A DNA stretch of 12,314 nucleotides from Cytophagales bacterium (lineage in GTDB: Bacteria; Bacteroidota; Bacteroidia; Cytophagales; Cyclobacteriaceae). The notes under the pieces are model-generated. The model saw only the letters and a list, made by a program, of their open reading frames with translations, was not told the origin of the DNA and did no database searches. The translations under genes and the position numbers were made by a program. Shown piece after piece: positions 6,553 to 12,314 of the stretch (position 1 is its first letter; each line of letters begins with the position of its first letter). The DNA lies in the NCBI GenBank assembly GCA_024643485.1, contig JAHEMU010000044.1, positions 1-12,314 on the forward strand, in the 5' to 3' direction.

Positions 6553-7433
6553 CCCTAATCATTTTATTTTCCTGTAATTCCAATCAACCTCGCGTGGTGA
6601 ATGGAGATTTAGCGCCTATCTACTCAGAAAAGCAATTTGCTGATTATTGGTATGCTGGTAAAGCCGAAGTGGCAAGCTATGATCTTCTTCAACATAGGTA
6701 CGGTGAAGTTCGAAAAGGCTCCGCTGTTTTGGTGTTTGTCACTGAACCGTTTTCTGAAGTTAAACAGGTAAAGATGGATAACCCTGGAACTTTAGATGAC
6801 CATGAGGTGACCGTGATGAAAATGAATGCCACTAGGAAATTTATCACAGGAATTTATCCTTACTCGGTCATGACTTCGGTATTTACCCCTGTTCAAGAAA
6901 ACCTCTTTCCCAATACATTAAAAACTACATTTTCCGCGCAGGAATGGTGTGGACAAACTTTTCTTCAAATAAATTTATCAGAAGGAAAATACCATAGTCG
7001 AGGGTTTAGTTATTTTGAGAAAGAAGGAGATGCAGAATCTCAAATGAAAATCGCTTTGTTGGAGGATGAGATATTCAATCGAATCAGATTAAATCCAAAT
7101 GCTTTGCCATTGGGTACAATAACAGTTATTCCATCTACTTTAAACAGTAGATTTAGCCACATACCTCTACAGCCGATTGTGGCAGAAGCTAATTTAGAGG
7201 ATAAGGGTTTAACTTGGGAATATTCATTGAATTATGCCGATATACCTCGTTCTATTTCCGTTGAATTTGATGCTCAATTTCCCTTTAAAATAAAAAAATG
7301 GACGGAAATTAACCGAGTAGATGGTAAAGAACAAGTGACGACTGCTATTTTTAAAAAGGATTTGCATATAGATTATTGGAAGAAAAATGCTTCTGAATTT
7401 GAATATTTGAGAGATTCCCTGCTATTAAATTAA
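6531..7433 (+). CDS. Lipoprotein of unknown function (family often mislabelled 'septum formation inhibitor Maf' in Bacteroidota)
   Basis: The 300-residue product starts with a short lipoprotein signal: Arg4, a hydrophobic stretch 5-13, and a lipobox LFSC with Cys15. It should be lipid-anchored in the envelope. The mature part opens with a DYWYAGKAEVASYDLLQHRYGE block (about 38-59), then AVLVFVTEPF, a QEWCGQTFLQINL block mid-protein, and DYWKKN near the C-terminus. I recall this pattern from Bacteroidota proteins of about 300 residues that databases have sometimes named Maf. True Maf nucleotide pyrophosphatases are about 190-residue cytoplasmic proteins, and I see none of their motifs here, so no enzymatic role is claimed. 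The start is supported by the signal peptide, although the codon sits in a hairpin that also looks like the rng terminator. It ends 5 bases before the PLP-enzyme gene. Confidence 0.75.
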   Translation: MNNRIFFSLIILFSCNSNQPRVVNGDLAPIYSEKQFADYWYAGKAEVASYDLLQHRYGEVRKGSAVLVFVTEPFSEVKQVKMDNPGTLDDHEVTVMKMNATRKFITGIYPYSVMTSVFTPVQENLFPNTLKTTFSAQEWCGQTFLQINLSEGKYHSRGFSYFEKEGDAESQMKIALLEDEIFNRIRLNPNALPLGTITVIPSTLNSRFSHIPLQPIVAEANLEDKGLTWEYSLNYADIPRSISVEFDAQFPFKIKKWTEINRVDGKEQVTTAIFKKDLHIDYWKKNASEFEYLRDSLLLN

Positions 7434-7438
7434 TATTT

Positions 7439-8575
7439 ATGAATTGCCAAAAAGAGTTATTCCAACTAGACCCCTCTAAACATTATCTCAATTGTGCTTA
7501 TATGGGGCCTCTACTGAAGTCGGTAGAAAAAGCTGGAATGGAAGGAATGATAAAAAAACGCACGCCTTATAAGATTCAACCTTCCGATTTTTTTAAAGAG
7601 ACCGAAGAGTTAAGACGAGAATTTTCAAAGCTTATTGGGAGTTCAGAGCCAGAGAGATCGGTCGTTATCCCTTCAGCAAGCTATGGATTGGGAGTTGTGG
7701 CAAAAAATATTCAGATAAAGAAAGGGGAAAATATAGTAGTTGTGGGAGAGCAGTTTCCGAGCAATGTGTATCCTTGGATGTCTTGTGTAAAAGACCATGG
7801 AGAGCTAATTGTTGTTCATGCTCCAAACACTCGAGTGGACAGAGGAAGGCAATGGAACGAAGCGATTTTAAATAGTATAAATGAACAAACCCGTATGGTG
7901 GCGATGCCGCATGTACACTGGGCAGACGGTACAAAATTTGACCTTCATAAAATAAGAAAAAGAACCAAAGAGGTGGGTGCATTACTCGTTATCGATGGAA
8001 CACAATCAGTAGGGGCTTTACCTTTTTTAATTTCTGAAATAGATCCTGATGCACTGATTTGTGCGGGCTATAAATGGTTGCTGGGTCCTTACTCCATTGG
8101 TATGGCCTATTTTGGCTCCTATTTTGATGGAGGGGAACCCATTGAAGAGAATTGGATCAATCGTGCAGACAGTGAAAATTTCAAGGGGTTAGTAAATTAT
8201 GAAAAGAATTATCAACCCGGGGCATTGCGCTATGAAGTTGGGGAGCATAGCAATTTCATTTTGGTGCCAATGTTATTAGAGGCTTTGCGTCAGTTGAATG
8301 AATGGGGCGTTTCCAATATTAATCGATATGCTGAAGAGCTTCTTGAGCCTTTTCGCAGCAGAATTAAACAAGCCGGTTATTGGTTGGAGGAGAAGGAATT
8401 TAGTAGTCCGCATATGTTTGGAATATGGAAAAAAGAAATGCCATCTGATTTGAATTCTCGTTTGTCGGAGAAAAATATCAGTCTTTCAGAACGTGGAGAA
8501 TCTTTGAGAATAAGTTTACATGTTTGGAACAATGCTGAGGACTTGGAAGCCCTGATCGGGGTACTTACAGAATAA
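7439..8575 (+). CDS. Aminotransferase class V-fold PLP-dependent enzyme
   Basis: This 378-residue protein has the class V (fold type I) aminotransferase layout shared by cysteine desulfurases, isopenicillin-N epimerase-like enzymes and kynureninases. The Schiff-base lysine is Lys212 in CAGYKWLLGP. The residue that pairs with the pyridine nitrogen is Asp186 in VIDGTQSVGALPF, with Gln189 also in the usual cofactor position. The N-terminal YLNCAYMGPL (about 16-25) is typical of the family, where the region often reads LN(N/H)A..GP. No cysteine loop of the IscS/SufS type stands out near residues 320-350, so a general desulfurase role is not supported; the substrate is unknown. It follows the lipoprotein gene by 5 bases, implying co-transcription, but no functional link is evident. 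A strong bidirectional terminator lies 33 bases after its stop. Confidence 0.88.
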   Translation: MNCQKELFQLDPSKHYLNCAYMGPLLKSVEKAGMEGMIKKRTPYKIQPSDFFKETEELRREFSKLIGSSEPERSVVIPSASYGLGVVAKNIQIKKGENIVVVGEQFPSNVYPWMSCVKDHGELIVVHAPNTRVDRGRQWNEAILNSINEQTRMVAMPHVHWADGTKFDLHKIRKRTKEVGALLVIDGTQSVGALPFLISEIDPDALICAGYKWLLGPYSIGMAYFGSYFDGGEPIEENWINRADSENFKGLVNYEKNYQPGALRYEVGEHSNFILVPMLLEALRQLNEWGVSNINRYAEELLEPFRSRIKQAGYWLEEKEFSSPHMFGIWKKEMPSDLNSRLSEKNISLSERGESLRISLHVWNNAEDLEALIGVLTE

Positions 8576-8608
8576 GGATTAACTTAATTCAGGACGGGAC
8601 AAGGATAT

Positions 8609-8643
8609 AAAAAAAGGCATCAAATCTGTTGATGCCTTTTTTT
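8609..8643. terminator. Bidirectional intrinsic terminator
   Basis: A perfect 15-bp stem (8609-8623 with 8629-8643, core GGCATCAA/TTGATGCC) surrounds the loop ATCTG. It is flanked by an A-tract on the left and a T-tract on the right, so it works as a U-tailed hairpin on both strands. It lies between the converging ends of the PLP-enzyme gene (8575) and the M61 peptidase gene (8677). Confidence 0.92.
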
Positions 8644-8676
8644 AAGTCGAGATATTGAATTCTGAACTAGTAAGTA

Positions 8677-10587
8677 CTATTTGCCAAATAACCAGGCATT
8701 CTGTACCATCAATTCTTTTTCAGTAGCATTTTCATCTGGCTGAATAATAAACTGCTCTATAGTTTTGGCATTAAAATTTTCCACGGCAAGTCGAACTTCA
8801 CTAGTTTCACCAGAATCATCCGTTCTATTAACTGTATAGGAGATTTCCTTTCCGGCGGCTAAACCACTAATGATTTCACCAATAAAACCTTGTAATTCAG
8901 GTCCAATTGCAGGGATTTCTTTATCGTTAATTTTCAACAAATCATCGCCATCTTTAAATCCGAGCGCTTTTCCCAATTCCCCTAAAGCGTCTTGGTTTTG
9001 TATTGATAACTTGCCAGTTTCAGGGTTGAGGGTAAGCACGTTATTATCGATTCCCAAAGTTACTGTTTCTACCTCCATTTCTTTTTGGTACGATACTCCA
9101 GCTAGTTTGAAAAACTCCGTGTAGTTGATTGGGGTGGGCCCTTCTACGTAAGTGCGTAGAAATTCACGTATTTCTGGATAAGTAAGTTCCCCAATTACAT
9201 CAAATAATTCATCGTCATTAAATGCTTTTTCTTTTCCGTAACGCTTCGAAAGGTCCAGGATTAAATCGCGAAGATTATACTCACCATCGGAAAGGGATAA
9301 CAATTGTAAATCAAGGCACAATCCAATAAGGGCCCCTTTTTGGTAGACATTATAATATTGATCTGGGTATTTGTCTAGGGTGAATTTACTAATTTCAGTA
9401 AAAGGAACACTGTCATAGAAATTTTGAGAAACGATTAATTTTTCTCGCAACATTCCGATGTATTGGTTTGGATAAATCAGCTCATTTTGAACTTGAACAT
9501 TACCGGCAAAGTATTCCGTTACCCCTTCATATAACCATAGATGCTTTGACATTTTAGGGTCATTGAAATCGAAGTTTTGAATTTCCTGAGAATGTATGGT
9601 TAGCGGAGTGATGATGTGAAAAAATTCATGTGCGGCAAAATCTCTCAATGTTTGTTCCAGCGCATAAATATTATTTTCTGGGATGAAATAGAAGGAGGAA
9701 TAACTGTGCTCCAACGCGCCAAACGATTGAATGGGTAAAGTGGTAAAATGAAAGATAAACGCATATTTATCTACGGGCAATTTACCTCCAAGATAGGCCG
9801 CTTGAGCGGTAAGTGTTTCGGATAGTGTTTGGGCAATTTGTTTAGCCGTTATTTGTTTATTTGGTGAATAACTAGAGATAAGTACCTCTGTATTGGCCAC
9901 CTTGATAATCGCAGTGTCAGCTTCAGCATACATCAGCGGAGAATCAACTAAGTGATCATAATTTTCCGTTTCATAGGTGTCTACAACGGCTTCTTGTTTA
10001 ATGGTTAAGCCATCAACGAGTTTGGTGGAACCCGATAGTTTATTCGGATTGCCTTTAAGTTTTAGTCCGGTACTTCCGTAGTATTGAGGGTTTCGGACTA
10101 CATTGAATTCAAAAGGAATATTTTTTATTCCATCAAAGTAACCAAAAAAACCACTGGGATTGAGCACGATATTGTCGTCTTCGATATTGGTACCTGCAGG
10201 CCAGAAAATTTCAGGACCTTCACCTTCGAAATCGAAAGAGTCATCTACCCAATAGGAGATTCTCGCCAATTTATTGGCTTTGGAAATCACCCAGGTATTA
10301 TCTTCCGTTTTAGTAACGGGTAGCTTTTTACCTTTTTTATCCATTGCGGTAAATTCAGTGATGAATCTTCCATAATCTGCAATGGAGTACGTTCCAGGAA
10401 CGATTTTAGGTAAATAAAATTTAATTTCTGATTGATTAATGCTAGGTGTTTTCAGTACAACTTTAACCTTATCATCTTTAACTTCTGTTAAATCGACATA
10501 GTAATGGTATTTATCCGTATTTTGAGCCTTGGCAATAAAGCCGGTTCCTAGATAAATAACGATAAAAAGGGATAGTAAATGTTTCAT
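8677..10587 (-). CDS. Secreted M61-family metallopeptidase with C-terminal PDZ domain
   Basis: M61 peptidases (glycyl aminopeptidase type) are zinc gluzincins. The 636-residue product begins with a Sec signal peptide, MKHLLSLFIVIYLGTGFIAKA, with likely cleavage after Ala21. A beta-rich M61 N-terminal domain follows at about 25-195. The zinc motif is His320-Glu-Phe-Phe-His324, with the distal ligand Glu354 in LWLYEGVTEYF. A PDZ-like domain spans about 511-605 (LGFKDGDDLLKINDKEI), which usually binds peptide C-termini. It should act in the periplasm or outside the cell. I chose the start at 10587: the frame stays open for 81 codons upstream, but that stretch is not signal-like, overlaps the divergent gene, and a TACATTTG promoter element lies 17 bases above 10587. 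It is monocistronic between the terminator at 8609-8643 and the divergent promoter region. Confidence 0.9.
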   Translation of the reverse strand: MKHLLSLFIVIYLGTGFIAKAQNTDKYHYYVDLTEVKDDKVKVVLKTPSINQSEIKFYLPKIVPGTYSIADYGRFITEFTAMDKKGKKLPVTKTEDNTWVISKANKLARISYWVDDSFDFEGEGPEIFWPAGTNIEDDNIVLNPSGFFGYFDGIKNIPFEFNVVRNPQYYGSTGLKLKGNPNKLSGSTKLVDGLTIKQEAVVDTYETENYDHLVDSPLMYAEADTAIIKVANTEVLISSYSPNKQITAKQIAQTLSETLTAQAAYLGGKLPVDKYAFIFHFTTLPIQSFGALEHSYSSFYFIPENNIYALEQTLRDFAAHEFFHIITPLTIHSQEIQNFDFNDPKMSKHLWLYEGVTEYFAGNVQVQNELIYPNQYIGMLREKLIVSQNFYDSVPFTEISKFTLDKYPDQYYNVYQKGALIGLCLDLQLLSLSDGEYNLRDLILDLSKRYGKEKAFNDDELFDVIGELTYPEIREFLRTYVEGPTPINYTEFFKLAGVSYQKEMEVETVTLGIDNNVLTLNPETGKLSIQNQDALGELGKALGFKDGDDLLKINDKEIPAIGPELQGFIGEIISGLAAGKEISYTVNRTDDSGETSEVRLAVENFNAKTIEQFIIQPDENATEKELMVQNAWLFGK

Positions 10588-10604
10588 AATATTAAAATAA
10601 TGGG

Positions 10605-10612
10605 CAAATGTA
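10605..10612 (-). promoter_or_regulatory. Promoter -7 element for the M61 peptidase gene
   Basis: The minus strand reads TACATTTG, an exact TAnnTTTG match, 17 bases above the ATG at 10587, giving a leader of about 10 bases. The -33 region is weak. On the plus strand, GATATTTG at 10663-10670 is a one-base-off element that might serve the divergent gene. Together they make 10588-10696 a plausible divergent promoter region. Confidence 0.5.
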
Positions 10613-10696
10613 GTATAAATTAATCGCTTATGCATTTTCATAGCGATTTTACTATATTGAATGATATTTGAAACGGATAAATGGCAAAATGGTTGG

Positions 10697-12314
10697 ATGA
10701 AGCATTTTATTAAACTGATATTAATTCTCGTTCCAGTAGCGGCAGGCTTAATTGCTATATTTTTTTTCTTGGATTCAAAGCATTTTAAGAAAAGTGATAA
10801 GGTCGATTTTAATGCGGATATTAGACCCATTTTGTCCGATAAATGCTATGCTTGTCATGGCCCGGATAAAGCGAAAAGGGAGTCTGGGCTTAGGTTAGAT
10901 ATTGCTGAAGAGGCGTTGGCTCACTTAAAAGATAGAGTAAATGAATTTGCCATTGTTCCTGGTGATGTGGAGGCTTCCATGTTGGTGTACCGAATTTTTT
11001 CTGACGACCCCGATGAGCAAATGCCTCCTCCCGGATTTAATGTGGTGCTAACAGAAAGAGAAAAGGAATTGTTGAAGCAATGGATAGCCGAAGGAGCCGA
11101 ATTTGAACCCCATTGGTCTTTTGTTAAACCTAAAATGAATAATATACCCAATTTGGAATCGGAGTGGGTGAGAAATGACATTGATCGGTATGTGTTAAAA
11201 AAGCTTGAATTGATGGGGCTTGCTCCTGGGAATTCGAGTGAACCACAGCGGTTACTCAAAAGATTGTCATTTGACTTAATTGGTTTACCCCCAACTATTG
11301 AACTTCAAGATAGATTCTTAGCCTCCCCAACAGATGAGACTTATGAAGCAATTATAGACGAATTAATGGGGAATAAGCATTTTGGAGAAAAATGGGCGAT
11401 GCCATGGCTCGATGTGGCGCGTTATGCTGATTCACACGGTTATCAAGACGATGGGTTGAGAACGATGTGGCCTTGGAGAGACTGGGTGATTCACGCTTTT
11501 AATGAAAATTATCCTTACGATGTGTTTGTTAAAATGCAATTGGCAGGAGATTTAATGCCCAACCCTTCACGGGAGGATCTACTTGCTACGGGTTTTAACC
11601 GAAATCATAAAATTACACAAGAAGGTGGTGTAATAGATGAAGAATACCGAATAGAATATGTGACCGACAGAACCAATACTTTTGGTAAAACATTTTTGGG
11701 GATGACCTTTGAGTGCGCTAAATGTCACGACCATAAATACGATCCCATTTCCCAAAAGGAGTATTTTAAAACTTTTGCTTTTTTTGATCAAGTCCCAGAA
11801 AAGGGCTTGTTTGGAACCATCGATGCTTCATTTGCAGATCCGCCAAATATGGAAATTACCAATGAAGTTGCTAAAAAGGATCTTCCATTTTTAAATATCA
11901 AAGACCAATCGTCGGTTAAAGTTATGGTGATGAAAGATTCCATTAATATTAGAAATACCTATGTGTTGGCTCGTGGTAACTATGATGCGAAAGCCGAAAT
12001 GGTGCGACCGGGAACTCCCGAAAAGTTAATGCCCTTTGATTCTACTCAATTTCCCAGTAATCGATTAGGGTTGGCAGAATGGCTTCTGAGTGATGACAAC
12101 CCCTTAACAGCAAGGGTGTTTGTAAACCGAATTTGGCAAGAAATTTTTGGAAAAGGAATCGTCGCAACCTCTGGAGATTTTGGGATGCAAGGCCAAATGC
12201 CAAGCCACCCCGAATTGTTAGATGCGCTTGCCATTCGATTCCGACAAAATGGATGGGACACCAAGGCTTTGATAAAAGAAATAGTGATGTCTGCTACTTA
12301 TCGTCAATCAGCCA
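10697..12314 (+). CDS. PSCyt1/DUF1549/DUF1553-domain protein, planctomycete-type cytochrome c fusion (3' end outside window)
   Basis: At least 539 residues are present and the frame is open to the window end. A membrane anchor covers about 4-25, preceded by Lys2 and Lys6, which is why I choose the ATG at 10697 over the in-frame ATG at 10661. Next is a planctomycete-type cytochrome c domain: DIRPILSDKCYACHGPD with the haem motif Cys50-Tyr-Ala-Cys53-His54, and Met109 (EQMPPP) as candidate axial ligand. DUF1549 covers about 158-357, with a second CxxCH at Cys340-Cys343-His344 (CAKCHDHKYDP). DUF1553 begins near 419 (RNTYVLARG, then NRLGLAEWL at 455) and is cut at SATYRQSA. The section between the two DUFs is only about 70 residues, whereas planctomycete members I know of have one to several hundred. 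Such proteins are often paired with DUF1501 proteins, which may lie downstream; their reaction is unknown. The anchor and haem motifs suggest periplasmic redox activity. Confidence 0.88.
   Translation, partial: MKHFIKLILILVPVAAGLIAIFFFLDSKHFKKSDKVDFNADIRPILSDKCYACHGPDKAKRESGLRLDIAEEALAHLKDRVNEFAIVPGDVEASMLVYRIFSDDPDEQMPPPGFNVVLTEREKELLKQWIAEGAEFEPHWSFVKPKMNNIPNLESEWVRNDIDRYVLKKLELMGLAPGNSSEPQRLLKRLSFDLIGLPPTIELQDRFLASPTDETYEAIIDELMGNKHFGEKWAMPWLDVARYADSHGYQDDGLRTMWPWRDWVIHAFNENYPYDVFVKMQLAGDLMPNPSREDLLATGFNRNHKITQEGGVIDEEYRIEYVTDRTNTFGKTFLGMTFECAKCHDHKYDPISQKEYFKTFAFFDQVPEKGLFGTIDASFADPPNMEITNEVAKKDLPFLNIKDQSSVKVMVMKDSINIRNTYVLARGNYDAKAEMVRPGTPEKLMPFDSTQFPSNRLGLAEWLLSDDNPLTARVFVNRIWQEIFGKGIVATSGDFGMQGQMPSHPELLDALAIRFRQNGWDTKALIKEIVMSATYRQSA

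Noticed and set aside
8609..8643. The 15-bp palindrome, considered as a mobile-element end or regulator site.
   Set aside because: A-tract and T-tract flanks and the position between two converging gene ends explain it fully as a bidirectional terminator. No second copy is seen in the window.
10661..10696. An earlier in-frame ATG (10661) for the cytochrome/DUF1549 protein.
   Set aside because: It would add 12 polar residues before the membrane anchor and overlap the weak GATATTTG promoter-like element. The ATG at 10697 places Lys residues directly before the anchor.
10588..10830. An 81-codon N-terminal extension of the M61 peptidase frame, starting at 10830.
   Set aside because: It lacks any domain or signal character, overlaps the anchor and cytochrome coding part of the divergent gene, and would place translation upstream of the TACATTTG promoter element. 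The downstream ATG at 10587 yields a perfect signal peptide.
10921..12264. Minus-strand ORFs of 70-112 codons across the right end.
   Set aside because: They lie antisense to a continuous plus-strand frame with clear PSCyt1, DUF1549 and DUF1553 motifs and show no family features.
1..12314. CRISPR arrays, tRNA/rRNA genes, insertion sequences, phage genes and defence systems.
   Set aside because: No regularly spaced repeats, transposase or integrase motifs, tRNA-like cloverleaf or anti-phage domain sets were seen when reading both strands. Genes fill nearly all the sequence.

Overview
The window reads as chromosomal DNA of a Bacteroidota bacterium, most likely in the Cytophagia/Cytophagales range. 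The evidence is a gldD-gldE gliding-motility pair in its usual company of ssb and mutY, moderately AT-rich sequence, starts without Shine-Dalgarno sequences, and several TAnnTTTG promoter elements of the Bacteroidota sigma-A type. There is no sign of phage, transposon, CRISPR array, tRNA or rRNA. No gene-free stretch exceeds about 170 bases.

Left block (1-4636, all minus strand). In transcription order this is mutY (A/G mismatch adenine glycosylase), ssb, gldE (membrane CNNM/CBS protein), gldD (lipoprotein), then the N-terminal half of recG, which runs off the left edge. Gaps are 25-36 bases, except for a 4-base ATGA overlap between gldE and gldD, so the run looks like one operon that mixes DNA maintenance with gliding/type IX-associated genes. 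A second promoter-like element sits just before ssb.

Middle block (4637-8575, plus strand). A divergent intergenic region holds a clear TATCTTTG element followed by a short leader hairpin. It drives a 29-residue, extremely basic protein of the AURKAIP1/COX24 (mS38/bS22-like) ribosomal type, then a ribonuclease G-type enzyme. A terminator-like 13-bp hairpin follows rng and overlaps the start codon of the next gene, a roughly 300-residue lipoprotein of unknown function. That gene is closely followed by a class V-fold PLP-dependent enzyme. A symmetric 15-bp hairpin then ends transcription from both sides.

Right block (8577-12314). A secreted M61-family metallopeptidase with a C-terminal PDZ domain lies on the minus strand. 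It is divergent from a membrane-anchored PSCyt1/DUF1549/DUF1553 protein (a planctomycete-type cytochrome c fusion), which is cut by the right edge and has an unusually short middle section.

Most of the window is ordinary housekeeping DNA. The points most worth a second look are the tiny basic gene in front of rng, the hairpin covering the start of the lipoprotein gene, the non-canonical cysteine spacing in the MutY iron-sulfur site, and the compact DUF1549/DUF1553 protein. I see no convincing new defence or mobile system.
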